Below the pieces are notes generated by a model. The model did no database searches. It saw nothing but the letters and a program-made list of their open reading frames with translations, and was not told the origin of the DNA. Positions 1 to 8,886 of a DNA stretch of 64,000 bases are shown here, one piece after another. The DNA lies in contig NZ_BQIP01000023.1 in the NCBI RefSeq assembly GCF_021602585.1, positions 34,497 through 98,496 of the forward strand, in the 5' to 3' direction. The DNA comes from Pseudomonas faucium. GTDB lineage: Bacteria > Pseudomonadota > Gammaproteobacteria > Pseudomonadales > Pseudomonadaceae. The position numbers were made by a program, and so were the translations under genes. Every line of letters starts with the position of its first letter. Within the stretch, counting starts at the first letter, position 1.

Positions 1-336
1 CGGATTGCCGAGTGCGTCCTTGAAGGCGAAAGGTGCGCTGACCGACAGCATGAACTCGCCACCCGGCTTGCCCATAGCGCGCAAGTCGCAGCCCTGGAAT
101 AGGGCAGTCAACAAGGCATCGAGCAACGGACGCGGCGTCCAGGAGGGGGCATCAGTCGTGGCGCTGGGGATGTGCAGCACCAACGCATCGGCGTCGGCAA
201 GCTTGGCAGACCTGACCGAGTCGTAGCGTTCGGCCAGCAACTTCAGGGCTTCGCGCCCGGCTATCTGACGGACTGTGGGGCGGTCGCTGAACGCGGCGGC
301 AACGGCCGCATGCAGATCGGGGAAGGTGCTCGGCAT
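1..336 (-). CDS. Hypothetical protein, N-terminal part only (cut by the window edge)
   Basis: A minus-strand reading frame stays open from an ATG at 336 to the window edge, giving the first 112 residues (begins MPSTFPDLHAAVAAAFSDRP). An AAGGA ribosome-binding site lies just upstream of the ATG. The visible part is soluble, with no signal peptide or membrane segment. The pattern 'AAFSDRPTVRQIAGREAL...LLAERY' reminds me of the start of repeat units in the very large Pseudomonas proteins annotated as dermonecrotic-toxin-like/DUF6543. That is a resemblance from memory and not a domain call. The gene ends outside the window, so length and function cannot be judged. It points in the same direction as betT but is separated from it by a hairpin and about 110 bp. 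Confidence 0.7.
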   Translation of the reverse strand, partial: MPSTFPDLHAAVAAAFSDRPTVRQIAGREALKLLAERYDSVRSAKLADADALVLHIPSATTDAPSWTPRPLLDALLTALFQGCDLRAMGKPGGEFMLSVSAPFAFKDALGNP

Positions 337-419
337 GGAGAAAATCCTTGTGAAGGTTGATCCACAAGGATGAAAACCATCACGCCGAAGCGGGAGTATC
401 TATGTCTCTGGCCAACGAA

Positions 420-440
420 GGGGCTGCCAGCGGCAGCCCC
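420..440 (-). terminator. Possible terminator hairpin after betT
   Basis: Two perfect 9-bp GC-rich arms (GGGGCTGCC / GGCAGCCCC) enclose a 3-nt loop, about 10 bp beyond the betT stop codon. On the minus strand the stem is followed by TTCGTT rather than a clean U run, so termination is probable but weak. Confidence 0.55.
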
Positions 441-449
441 CAGGTGTCA

Positions 450-2453
450 TCAGCTGTAGACCCGGCCCAGCAACTGCCGGTGGCTCTCGAACTGGTCGAG
501 CACGTCACGCACGATCTGCTCGGGCGCAAAGCCCATCAGGTCGTATTCCTGGCTGCCATCGTGCAGGTACACCTCGGCACGGTAGAAGCGCTGGCGCACT
601 TGCGGCTCGCCTTCGACCGGCGCTTCGCTCGGCGCGGCCATGTAGCCATCCAGGCTCACTTCGTAAACGAATGGGTTGCCCTCATCCATCATCACCCGCA
701 GGCCCATCATGTTGCGCGACTGGCCGACACGGGTTTCCACCTCGAAGCCCAGGGTCTGCAGCTGCGCGGCGGCTTCTTTGAGCGCCGGGCTGACCTGCTT
801 GTCCATGAAGCGCTGCACCACGGCCTGGGTCGGCTGCAGTTCCAGCTGGCTCAGGCGCTCGCTGAAACCACGACGGCCACGGGCCGCCAGCTCGGCGCGC
901 TCGCCTTCGGCCGCCACGTCCTGCTTCATGGCCTTGTACAGGCCGAACATGAACAGCACCAGCACCACCGAGAACGGCAGGCCCGCCAGCACCACCATGG
1001 TCTGCATGGCTTCGAAGTTACCGGCGAACAGCAGGCCGATGGTGACCAGGGTGATGACCACCGACCAGAACACCACCATCCAGTGCGGGGCGTCTTCGTC
1101 GACCTTGCCGCCCTTGCACGACAGGTTGGCCATCATCACCGCGCCAGAGTCGGCCGGGGTGAGGAACAGCACGAAGCCGACGAACACCGCCACACCGATC
1201 ACGATCTTGGCCGCCGGGAAGTATTCCAGCAGCTGGTAGATCGACATCGACGGCTGTTCCAGCGCGGTCTTGCCCAGCTCCACGGCGCCCTGGTTGATCA
1301 CCAGGTCCAGCGCGGTGTTGCCGAAGATCGACAGCCAAGCCAGGGTGAAGCCCAGCGGGATCAGCAGCACGCCGCTGACCAGCTGGCGCACGGTGCGGCC
1401 CTTGGAGATACGGGCAATGAACATGCCGACGAACGGGCCCCAGGAAATCCACCAGGCCCAGTAGAACACGGTCCACAGGCCCAGCCAGCGCTCGGACTTG
1501 CCGGCCTCGCCCTCGTACACGTAGAGGTCGAAGGTCTTGAGCACGATGCCGTTGAGGTAGTCGCCGATGTTCTGCACGAAGCCATTGAGCAGGTGCAGGG
1601 TCTCGCCGCCCAGCAGGACGAAGATCAGCAGGCCGCTGAACAGCATGATGTTCAGGTTGGACAAGCGGCGAATGCCGTTTTCCACGCCCGACACCGCCGC
1701 CACGGTGGCAACGCCGGCCATCACCAGGATCACCACCAGCAGGTTGGTCTTGCTGTGGTCCATGCCGAACAGGTACTCAAGGCCCGAGGACACCTGCATC
1801 GAGCCGATCCCCAGGTTGGTCACCAGGCCCAGCAGGGTGACGAACATGCCGAAGATGTCCACGGCATTGCCCGCGGCGCCCTTGACCCAGCGCTCACCGA
1901 CCAGCGGGTACAGCGCCGAGCGCAGTGCCAGCGGCTGGTTGTGGCGGTAGGCGAAGTAACCCACGGCCAGGCCCACCAGGGCGTAGATCGCCCAGCCGTG
2001 CAGGCCCCAGTGCAGGAAGGTCAGCTGCAGGCCCTGGCGCGCGGCCTCGAGGCTGGCCGGGGTGCCTTCCGGTGGGTTGAAGTAGTGGTCCAGCGGCTCG
2101 GAGGCGCCGAAGTACAGCAGCGAAATGCCGATGCCGGAGGAGAACAGCATGCCGGCCCAGGCGCCATAGCTGAAGTCGGGCTGGTCATCCTTGCCGCCAA
2201 GCTTGAGCTTGCCGTAGTCGGAGAAGGCCAGGTAGACGACGAAGCACAGGTAACCGCAGATCACCAGCATGTAGTACCAGCCGAAGGTGCGCGTCAGCCA
2301 TTTCTGGGCCACGCCCAGCACTTGGCCGGCGGTATCGGGTACGGCGATCAGCAAGGCAGTCAGAACAAGGATCATTAGCGCGGAGGTGAAGAACACCACG
2401 CGGTTGACCCGTACCCTCTCGGCGGGGGGTTTGGTAAGGGAGGCAGAACTCAT
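450..2453 (-). CDS. betT: BCCT-family high-affinity choline transporter BetT
   Basis: A 667-residue inner-membrane transporter of the betaine/choline/carnitine family that brings choline into the cell for oxidation to glycine betaine. About twelve hydrophobic segments are visible. The family's glycine-rich TM3 motif is GIGIS (residues 107-111) followed by LLYFGASEP, the proton-coupled BetT type rather than the Na+-coupled GMG type. The tryptophan-rich core signature FYWAWWISWGP lies at about 330-340. The last ~130 residues form a hydrophilic cytoplasmic tail, the part that senses osmolarity in BetT proteins. The start MSSASLTK is chosen because the frame upstream is not protein-like and GGAG lies 13 nt before it. 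It is divergent from betIBA, and a degenerate BetI-like box lies about 115 bp upstream. Confidence 0.93.
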   Translation of the reverse strand: MSSASLTKPPAERVRVNRVVFFTSALMILVLTALLIAVPDTAGQVLGVAQKWLTRTFGWYYMLVICGYLCFVVYLAFSDYGKLKLGGKDDQPDFSYGAWAGMLFSSGIGISLLYFGASEPLDHYFNPPEGTPASLEAARQGLQLTFLHWGLHGWAIYALVGLAVGYFAYRHNQPLALRSALYPLVGERWVKGAAGNAVDIFGMFVTLLGLVTNLGIGSMQVSSGLEYLFGMDHSKTNLLVVILVMAGVATVAAVSGVENGIRRLSNLNIMLFSGLLIFVLLGGETLHLLNGFVQNIGDYLNGIVLKTFDLYVYEGEAGKSERWLGLWTVFYWAWWISWGPFVGMFIARISKGRTVRQLVSGVLLIPLGFTLAWLSIFGNTALDLVINQGAVELGKTALEQPSMSIYQLLEYFPAAKIVIGVAVFVGFVLFLTPADSGAVMMANLSCKGGKVDEDAPHWMVVFWSVVITLVTIGLLFAGNFEAMQTMVVLAGLPFSVVLVLFMFGLYKAMKQDVAAEGERAELAARGRRGFSERLSQLELQPTQAVVQRFMDKQVSPALKEAAAQLQTLGFEVETRVGQSRNMMGLRVMMDEGNPFVYEVSLDGYMAAPSEAPVEGEPQVRQRFYRAEVYLHDGSQEYDLMGFAPEQIVRDVLDQFESHRQLLGRVYS

Positions 2454-2568
2454 TGCACGAATGCTCCGGGCAGTACGGCTGTGGAGGCTAATCAATCTTT
2501 TCCCGAGCAATTGGTGCAATAGCCCCACTGCTACAGGTGTTATAAAAGCACCCTGGAAACCGTGATCC

Positions 2569-2588
2569 CTGATCGAACGTTGCAAAAA
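2569..2588. promoter_or_regulatory. Degenerate BetI-like site upstream of betT
   Basis: Aligned on the central AACGTT, this 20-mer matches the perfect BetI palindrome at 2841-2860 at 14 of 20 positions; the left half is better conserved than the right. Its distance of about 115 bp from the betT start fits a second operator for the divergent transporter gene. This is inference from sequence similarity. Confidence 0.4.
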
Positions 2589-2840
2589 AACAGACAGGTG
2601 GCCTGCAAGAAATGCCACGCCCTCGCGTGAGGTGCGCGCATTCGTCACAGAGCACCCCGCCCGCTCCAAGGGCCTGCCGCAGGCTCGTAGGCCATCGGCA
2701 GCATCTGCACTTCGCATCGAACTTGCCCGTCAACGCCTTGTATTCCGGGGGTTACGCGATTTCCTGGGGTGTCAATCCGTGCCTTCTCGATCGCTTGAAA
2801 AAGTGTCAATGGCACAAATTGTCGCAGAGCTTATTCTTTA

Positions 2841-2860
2841 TTGATTGAACGTTCAATCAA
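2841..2860. promoter_or_regulatory. BetI operator (perfect 20-bp palindrome)
   Basis: TTGATTGAACGTTCAATCAA is a perfect inverted repeat about 70 bp before betI. TetR-family repressors bind such palindromes, and BetI is known to repress betIBA (and betT) and to release DNA when choline is present. The site covers the -35 element of the predicted betI promoter. Confidence 0.8.
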
Positions 2861-2873
2861 AACAAAATAGACT
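2845..2873 (+). promoter_or_regulatory. Predicted sigma70 promoter of betIBA
   Basis: TTGAAC (2845-2850), a 17-bp spacer and TAGACT (2868-2873) give a moderate sigma70 match. Transcription would start near 2880, about 50 nt before betI. The -35 box lies inside the BetI palindrome, consistent with repression by occlusion. Confidence 0.5.
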
Positions 2874-2929
2874 GGCCTTCGCCGAGTCAGCCGCCCGTCG
2901 TCTGCTCGCAGGCCTGAGGAGATAGCAAG

Positions 2930-3586
2930 ATGCCCAAGGTCGGTATGCAACCCATCCGCCGCCAGCAGTTGATCGAAGCCACGCTGCAAGCGGTCGATCA
3001 GGTCGGACTGGGGGACGCCAGCATTGCGCTGATTGCCCGTTTGGCCGGGGTGTCGAACGGCATCATCAGTCACTACTTTCGGGACAAGAACGGCCTGATC
3101 GCAGCGACGATGGGTTACATCATGAGCATGCTCAACGAAGGCGTGAGAGCGCGTCGTCAGGCACTGACCGATGACAGCCCGCGCGCCCACCTGAAAGTGA
3201 TCATCGAGGGCAACTTCGATGCCAGCCAGGTGAATGGCCCGGCAATGAAAACCTGGTTGGCCTTCTGGGCTTCCAGCATGCACCAGCCCGATTTGCACAG
3301 GTTGCAGCGGATCAACGACCACCGCCTGTACTCCAACCTGTGTTGCCAGTTCCGCCGCGTCTTGCCGCTTTACCATGCACGCAAGGCAGCCCGCGGCCTG
3401 GCGGCCCTGATCGATGGCTTGTGGTTGCGTGGAGCGCTGTCGGGAGATGCCTTCGACACCGACCAGGCGATACGGATTGCTTACGAATACATGGATCTAC
3501 AACTGGCTAAACAGCACACCCTGGCAACAGACGACCAGGCTGCTGAAACATCGCGCACGGCGCTTGCCAACTCGGCAGGAGCGTGA
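2930..3586 (+). CDS. betI: TetR-family choline-responsive repressor BetI
   Basis: A 218-residue DNA-binding repressor of the choline oxidation genes. The N-terminal helix-turn-helix spans about residues 30-56 ([16 protein letters not shown], then DKNGLI), typical of BetI. The C-terminal two-thirds is the helical ligand-sensing domain. Most BetI proteins are about 195-200 residues; this one has a ~20-residue polar extension (about 198-218). The ATG follows GAGGAG at good spacing. It is first in the order betI-betB-betA, 38 nt before betB, and its own operator lies upstream, so the operon is autoregulated. Confidence 0.93.
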   Translation: MPKVGMQPIRRQQLIEATLQAVDQVGLGDASIALIARLAGVSNGIISHYFRDKNGLIAATMGYIMSMLNEGVRARRQALTDDSPRAHLKVIIEGNFDASQVNGPAMKTWLAFWASSMHQPDLHRLQRINDHRLYSNLCCQFRRVLPLYHARKAARGLAALIDGLWLRGALSGDAFDTDQAIRIAYEYMDLQLAKQHTLATDDQAAETSRTALANSAGA

Positions 3587-3624
3587 CGCGCAAGCCAATC
3601 ACACACTGCACTTGCGAGGACACT

Positions 3625-5097
3625 ATGGCCCGTTTCGGAACGCAAAAACTCTACATTGATGGCGGTTACGTCGACGCTGGCACCGATGCCACCTTCGAAG
3701 CCATCAACCCGGCCACCGGCGAAGTCCTCGCCCACGTGCAGCGCGCCACTCAGGCGGACGTCGAGAAGGCCGTCGAAAGCGCCGAGCGCGGCCAGAAAGT
3801 CTGGGCTGCGATGACCGCCATGCAGCGTTCGCGCATCCTGCGCCGCGCCGTCGACATCCTGCGCGAGCGCAACGATGAGCTGGCCATGCTGGAAACCCTG
3901 GACACCGGCAAGTCGTACTCGGAAACCCGCTACGTCGACATCGTCACCGGCGCCGACGTGCTGGAATACTACGCAGGCCTGGTACCGGCCATCGAAGGCG
4001 AGCAGATCCCGCTGCGCGAAAGCTCCTTCGTCTACACCCGCCGCGAGCCGCTGGGCGTGACCGTGGGTATCGGCGCCTGGAACTACCCGATCCAGATCGC
4101 CCTGTGGAAATCCGCCCCGGCCCTGGCCGCCGGCAACGCGATGCTCTTCAAGCCATCGGAAGTCACTTCGCTGACCACCCTGAAACTGGCCGAGATCTAC
4201 ACCGAAGCCGGCCTGCCGGACGGCGTGTTCAACGTTCTGACCGGCAGCGGCCGCGAAGTCGGCACCTGGCTGACCGAGCACCCGCGCATCGAGAAGGTTT
4301 CCTTCACCGGCGGCACCACCACCGGCAAGAAGGTCATGGCCAGCGCCTCGAGCTCCTCGCTCAAGGAAGTGACCATGGAACTGGGCGGCAAGTCGCCGCT
4401 GATCATCTGCGCCGACGCCGACCTGGACAAGGCCGCCGACATCGCCATGATGGCCAACTTCTACAGCTCCGGCCAGGTCTGCACCAACGGCACCCGCGTG
4501 TTCATCCCGGCTGACATGAAGGCCGCCTTCGAAGCCAAGATCGCCGAGCGCGTCGCCCGCATCCGCGTCGGCAACCCGGAAGACGAGAACACCAACTTCG
4601 GCCCGCTGGTCAGCTTCCAGCACATGGAAAGCGTGCTCGGCTACATCGCCAAGGGTAAGGAAGAAGGTGCGCGCGTACTGTGTGGCGGCGAGCGCCTGAC
4701 CGCCGGTGATTTCGCCAACGGCGCCTTCGTGGCCCCGACCGTGTTCACCGACTGCAGCGACGACATGACCATCGTCAAGGAAGAAATCTTCGGCCCGGTG
4801 ATGAGCATCCTCAGCTACGAAACCGAAGAAGAAGTGATCCGTCGTGCCAACGACACCGACTACGGCCTGGCCGCCGGTGTCTGCACCAACGACATCACCC
4901 GTGCTCACCGCATCATCCACAAGCTCGAAGCCGGTATCTGCTGGATCAACGCCTGGGGTGAATCGCCGGCCGAAATGCCGGTTGGCGGCTACAAGCAGTC
5001 GGGCGTCGGCCGTGAGAACGGCGTCAGCTCGCTGGCTCAATACACTCGCATCAAGTCGGTCCAGGTCGAGCTGGGCGGCTACAACTCGGTTTTCTAA
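3625..5097 (+). CDS. betB: Betaine aldehyde dehydrogenase BetB
   Basis: A 490-residue cytoplasmic NAD(P)+-dependent aldehyde dehydrogenase that oxidises betaine aldehyde to glycine betaine, the second step from choline. All catalytic residues are in place: Asn153 in GAWNYP, Glu252 in TMELGGKSP and the nucleophile Cys286 in SSGQVCTNG; this numbering equals that of the characterised P. aeruginosa enzyme. The start MARFGTQK is preferred over an in-frame ATG 42 bp upstream because GAGGA sits 5 nt before it and the protein then has family length. Middle gene of betIBA. Confidence 0.96.
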   Translation: MARFGTQKLYIDGGYVDAGTDATFEAINPATGEVLAHVQRATQADVEKAVESAERGQKVWAAMTAMQRSRILRRAVDILRERNDELAMLETLDTGKSYSETRYVDIVTGADVLEYYAGLVPAIEGEQIPLRESSFVYTRREPLGVTVGIGAWNYPIQIALWKSAPALAAGNAMLFKPSEVTSLTTLKLAEIYTEAGLPDGVFNVLTGSGREVGTWLTEHPRIEKVSFTGGTTTGKKVMASASSSSLKEVTMELGGKSPLIICADADLDKAADIAMMANFYSSGQVCTNGTRVFIPADMKAAFEAKIAERVARIRVGNPEDENTNFGPLVSFQHMESVLGYIAKGKEEGARVLCGGERLTAGDFANGAFVAPTVFTDCSDDMTIVKEEIFGPVMSILSYETEEEVIRRANDTDYGLAAGVCTNDITRAHRIIHKLEAGICWINAWGESPAEMPVGGYKQSGVGRENGVSSLAQYTRIKSVQVELGGYNSVF

Positions 5098-5174
5098 ACC
5101 CTGTCTAGCCACGCCCGTGCCTTTGCGCACGGGCGTTTGCGCTCCCTGATCACCGCCAACACGAGGGTACATTC

Positions 5175-6872
5175 ATGTCCCAAGAATTCGATTACATCAT
5201 CGTCGGTGCCGGTTCGGCCGGTAACACCCTGGCCACCCGCCTGACCGAAGACGCCGGCGTCACCGTACTGCTGCTCGAAGCCGGTGGCCCCGACTACCGC
5301 TTCGACTTCCGCACCCAGATGCCAGCCGCCCTGGCCTTCCCGCTGCAGGGCCGCCGCTACAACTGGGCCTACGAGACCGACCCGGAGCCGCACATGGACG
5401 GCCGCCGCATGGAATGTGGCCGCGGCAAGGGCCTGGGTGGCTCGTCGCTGATCAACGGCATGTGCTACATCCGCGGCAACGCCCTGGACTTCGACGGCTG
5501 GGCACAACTGCCAGGCCTGGAAGACTGGGCGTACCTGGACTGCCTGCCGTATTTCCGCAAGGCGGAAACCCGTGACATCGGCCCGAACGACTACCACGGC
5601 GGCGAAGGCCCGGTCAGCGTGACCACGCCTAAAGCCGGCAACAACCCGCTGTTCCACGCCATGGTCGAGGCCGGCGTGCAAGCGGGCTACCCGCGCACCG
5701 AAGACCTCAACGGCTACCAGCAGGAAGGCTTCGGCCCGATGGACCGTACCGTGACCAAGAACGGCCGCCGTTCGAGCACCGCCCGCGGTTACCTCGACCA
5801 GTCGAAAAAGCGCCCGAACCTGACCATCGTCACCCATGCCCTGAGCGACCGCGTGCTGTTCGACGGCAAGCGCGCCGTTGGCGTGACCTACCTGGTCGGC
5901 GACAGCGAAGAGCGCGTTGAAGCCCGTGCGCGCAAGGAAGTCATCGTCAGCTCCGGCGCCATCGCTTCGCCGCAGCTGCTGCAGCGCTCCGGCGTCGGCC
6001 CGCGCGCCCTGCTGGAAAGCCTCGACATCCCGGTGGTCCACGACCTGCCGGGCGTCGGCGAGAACCTGCAGGACCACCTGGAGCTGTACCTGCAGTACGC
6101 CTGCACCCAGCCGGTGTCGCTGTACCCTTCGCTGCTGTGGTGGAACCAGCCGGCCATCGGCGCCGAGTGGATGTTCAAGGGCACCGGCATCGGCGCCAGC
6201 AACCAGTTCGAGGCCGGTGGTTTCATCCGCACCCGCCCTGAGTTCGAATGGCCGAACATCCAGTACCACTTCCTGCCGGTAGCGATCAACTACAACGGCT
6301 CCAACGGCGTGAAGGAACACGGCTTCCAGGCGCACATGGGTTCGATGCGCTCGCCAAGCCGCGGCCGTATCCAGGCCAAGTCGAAAGACCCGCGCCAGCA
6401 CCCGAGCATCCTGTTCAACTACATGGCCACCGAGCAGGACTGGCAGGAATTCCGCGACGGCATCCGCCTGACCCGCGAAATCATGGCCCAGCCGGCGCTG
6501 GACCCGTACCGCGGCCGCGAGATCAGCCCGGGCGAGCACGTGCAAACCGATGAAGAGCTGGACAAGTTCATCCGCGAGCACGCCGAAACCGCCTTCCACC
6601 CATCCTGCTCGTGCAAGATGGGCACCGATGACATGGCGGTGGTCGACAACGAAGGCCGCGTGCATGGCATGAAAGGCCTGCGTGTGGTCGATGCGTCGAT
6701 CATGCCGATCATCATCACCGGCAACCTCAACGCCACCACGATCATGATCGCCGAGAAAATCTCGGACAAGATCCGTGGCCGCAAGCCGCTGGCACGCAGC
6801 ACTGCCAAGTACTACGTGGCTAACGGTGCGCCGGTCAAAGGCAAGCCGATGCGTGAAGTGAAGCAGGGCTGA
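5175..6872 (+). CDS. betA: Choline dehydrogenase BetA (GMC oxidoreductase)
   Basis: A 565-residue membrane-associated FAD enzyme that oxidises choline to betaine aldehyde with electrons passing to the respiratory chain. The N-terminal dinucleotide-binding motif [11 protein letters not shown] (about 10-20), the GMC signatures [14 protein letters not shown] and [11 protein letters not shown], and the C-terminal [11 protein letters not shown] with the active-site His (about 475) followed by GNLNATTIM are all present. Length agrees with E. coli BetA (556 residues), with a slightly longer, basic C-terminus. It follows betB by 77 bp with GAGGG before the ATG and ends the operon, followed by a REP pair and a terminator. 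Confidence 0.96.
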   Translation: MSQEFDYIIVGAGSAGNTLATRLTEDAGVTVLLLEAGGPDYRFDFRTQMPAALAFPLQGRRYNWAYETDPEPHMDGRRMECGRGKGLGGSSLINGMCYIRGNALDFDGWAQLPGLEDWAYLDCLPYFRKAETRDIGPNDYHGGEGPVSVTTPKAGNNPLFHAMVEAGVQAGYPRTEDLNGYQQEGFGPMDRTVTKNGRRSSTARGYLDQSKKRPNLTIVTHALSDRVLFDGKRAVGVTYLVGDSEERVEARARKEVIVSSGAIASPQLLQRSGVGPRALLESLDIPVVHDLPGVGENLQDHLELYLQYACTQPVSLYPSLLWWNQPAIGAEWMFKGTGIGASNQFEAGGFIRTRPEFEWPNIQYHFLPVAINYNGSNGVKEHGFQAHMGSMRSPSRGRIQAKSKDPRQHPSILFNYMATEQDWQEFRDGIRLTREIMAQPALDPYRGREISPGEHVQTDEELDKFIREHAETAFHPSCSCKMGTDDMAVVDNEGRVHGMKGLRVVDASIMPIIITGNLNATTIMIAEKISDKIRGRKPLARSTAKYYVANGAPVKGKPMREVKQG

Positions 6873-6880
6873 CCTGCACC

Positions 6881-6946
6881 GGCCTCATCGCCGGCAAGCC
6901 GGCTCCCACATCAACCTGTGGGAGCCGGCTTGCCGGCGATGAGGCC
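6881..6946. repeat. REP pair, perfect inverted repeat
   Basis: Two perfectly complementary 30-bp arms with a 6-nt spacer contain the P. putida REP core GCCGGCAAGCCGGCTCCCAC. It lies 9 bp after the betA stop and before the terminator. Related copies are at 12248, 13815, 19076, 36834 and 45648. Confidence 0.95.
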
Positions 6947-6963
6947 CGCCCAGGCAACACCCG

Positions 6964-6989
6964 AAAAGGCACCCATCGCGGTGCCTTTT
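6964..6989. terminator. Intrinsic terminator after betA
   Basis: AAAAGGCACC and GGTGCCTTTT enclose a 6-nt loop, with the T run directly following. The A-rich 5' arm makes it usable on both strands. It closes betIBA ahead of the antiporter gene. Confidence 0.85.
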
Positions 6990-7108
6990 CTACATCTGCA
7001 GAAACGCTTTACAGCCTGCCAATTCATCAGGTTAGAATCAATTGGCACGCGACCTGCTAGTTCATTCTCGCAAGTCCCCTCCCCCCGCGATGTACCGGAG
7101 TACTGCCT

Positions 7109-8851
7109 TTGGATGCCAGCACCATCAACAGCCTGTTTCTGATCGGCGCATTGCTGGTGGGCGCAAGCATCCTGGTCAGCTCGCTGTCGTCGCGCCTGGG
7201 CATCCCTATCCTGGTCATCATCCTCGCGGTCGGCATGGTCGCCGGGGTAGATGGTGGCGGCATCATCTTCAACAACTACCCGACCGCCTACCTGGTGGGC
7301 AACCTGGCACTGGCGGTGATCCTGCTCGACGGCGGCCTGCGCACGCGGGTGGCGAGCTTTCGCGTGGCGCTGTGGCCGGCCCTGTCGCTGGCCACCGTGG
7401 GGGTGATGATCACCACCGCGCTGACCGGCCTGGTGGCGGCCTGGCTGTTCAACCTGAGCCTGATCCAGGGCCTGCTGATCGGCGCCATCGTCGGCTCGAC
7501 CGACGCCGCGGCGGTGTTTTCGCTGCTCGGCGGCAAGGGCCTGAACGAGCGGGTGACCGCCACCCTGGAAATCGAGTCGGGCAGCAACGACCCGATGGCG
7601 GTGTTCCTCACCGTCACCCTGATCGACATGATCGCCAGCGGCCAGACCGGCCTGCACTGGAGCCTTCTGACCCACCTGCTGCGCGAGTTCGGCATCGGCG
7701 GCCTGCTGGGCCTGGGCGGTGGCTGGCTGATGCTGCAGCTGGTCAACCGCATCAACCTGGCCGGCGGCCTGTACCCGATCCTGGTGGTGGCCGGCGGGCT
7801 GGTGGTGTTCTCGCTGACCAACGCCCTGCATGGCAGCGGCTTCCTCGCCGTGTACCTGTGCGGCCTGGTGCTGGGCAACAAGCCGATCCGCAGCCGCCAC
7901 GGCATCCTGCACATGCTCGACGGCATGGCTTGGCTTGCGCAGATCGGCATGTTCCTGGTGCTGGGGCTGCTGGTCACGCCCCACGACCTGCTGCCGATCG
8001 CCCTGCCGGCCCTGGGCCTGGCGCTGTGGATGATCCTGGTGGCGCGGCCGCTGTCGGTGGTCGCGGCGCTGCTGCCGTTCAAGGCCTTCCATGGCCGGGA
8101 AAAGGGCTTCATCTCCTGGGTTGGGCTGCGCGGCGCGGTGCCGATCATCCTCGCCGTGTTCCCGCTGATGGCCGGGCTGCCGGATGCCCAGCTGTTCTTC
8201 AACCTGGCGTTCTTCATCGTGCTGGTGTCGCTGCTGGTGCAGGGCACCAGCCTGCCGTGGATGGCCAAGCTGCTGAAGGTCACTGTGCCACCGGACCCGG
8301 CGCCGATCTCGCGCTCGGCGCTGGAGGTGCACGTCACCAGCGAGTGGGAGCTGTTCGTCTACCGCCTGGGCGCGGAAAAATGGTGCATTGGCGCTGCCCT
8401 GCGCGAGCTGAAGATGCCCGAAGGCACGCGCATCGCCGCGCTGTTTCGCAACGAGCAACTGCTGCACCCCTCGGGCAGTACCGTGCTGGAAGTTGGCGAC
8501 ATGCTCTGCGTGATCGGCCACGAACATAACCTGCCGGCCCTGGGCAAGCTGTTCAGCCAGGCGCCGCAACGCGGGCTGGACCTGCGCTTCTTCGGCGACT
8601 TCGTGCTCGAAGGCGATGCCGAACTGGGCGCGGTGGCCGCGCTTTATGGCCTCAAACTCGACGGCCTGGACGCGAAAATGCCGCTGGCGCAGTTCATCCG
8701 ACAGAAGGTCGGAGGCGCGCCAGTAGTAGGTGACCAGGTCGAATGGCATGGCACGATCTGGACCGTCGCGACCATGGACGGGAACAAGATCCAGAAAGTC
8801 GGCGTCAGATTCCCCGAAGGAACGCGACCCGGACCAGGATTGTTCCTCTAA
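7109..8851 (+). CDS. nhaP2: K+/H+ antiporter, NhaP2/CvrA type
   Basis: A 580-residue inner-membrane cation:proton antiporter of the CPA1 family, which expels K+ (or Na+) in exchange for protons and protects against high cytoplasmic K+ and volume changes. About twelve hydrophobic segments fill residues 1-390, with the ion-binding region around SNDPMAVF (about 157-164). The cytoplasmic part carries a TrkA-C-like domain and a C-terminal CorC/HlyC-type domain. The start is TTG at 7109: it follows CCGGAG at 8 nt, and the resulting N-terminus [17 protein letters not shown] matches that of E. coli CvrA. It is 35 bp ahead of the mechanosensitive channel gene. Confidence 0.93.
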   Translation: MDASTINSLFLIGALLVGASILVSSLSSRLGIPILVIILAVGMVAGVDGGGIIFNNYPTAYLVGNLALAVILLDGGLRTRVASFRVALWPALSLATVGVMITTALTGLVAAWLFNLSLIQGLLIGAIVGSTDAAAVFSLLGGKGLNERVTATLEIESGSNDPMAVFLTVTLIDMIASGQTGLHWSLLTHLLREFGIGGLLGLGGGWLMLQLVNRINLAGGLYPILVVAGGLVVFSLTNALHGSGFLAVYLCGLVLGNKPIRSRHGILHMLDGMAWLAQIGMFLVLGLLVTPHDLLPIALPALGLALWMILVARPLSVVAALLPFKAFHGREKGFISWVGLRGAVPIILAVFPLMAGLPDAQLFFNLAFFIVLVSLLVQGTSLPWMAKLLKVTVPPDPAPISRSALEVHVTSEWELFVYRLGAEKWCIGAALRELKMPEGTRIAALFRNEQLLHPSGSTVLEVGDMLCVIGHEHNLPALGKLFSQAPQRGLDLRFFGDFVLEGDAELGAVAALYGLKLDGLDAKMPLAQFIRQKVGGAPVVGDQVEWHGTIWTVATMDGNKIQKVGVRFPEGTRPGPGLFL

Positions 8852-8886
8852 ACTCCGATTTCGCCTGATCCACAAGTAGTCTGCCT

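Larger units (their letters stand above)
2454..2929. promoter_or_regulatory. Divergent control region between betT and betIBA (476 bp, no gene seen)
   Basis: No credible coding frame is present. The region holds a perfect 20-bp BetI-type palindrome at 2841-2860, a degenerate relative of it at 2569-2588, and two direct copies of GTGTCAAT at 2769-2776 and 2803-2810 (34 bp apart). An AT-rich stretch at 2540-2550 (ttataaaa) could be the betT -10 region on the minus strand. The betI ribosome-binding site GAGGAG lies about 12 bp before its ATG. Confidence 0.75.

Noticed and set aside
357-2378. Plus-strand frame opposite betT rich in His/Gln
   Set aside because: Antisense shadow of the BCCT transporter; no ribosome-binding site or domain.
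2812-2826. Sigma54-like GGCAC...GC in front of betI
   Set aside because: The distance between GG and GC is 11 bp instead of 10, and a better sigma70 promoter with operator lies just downstream.
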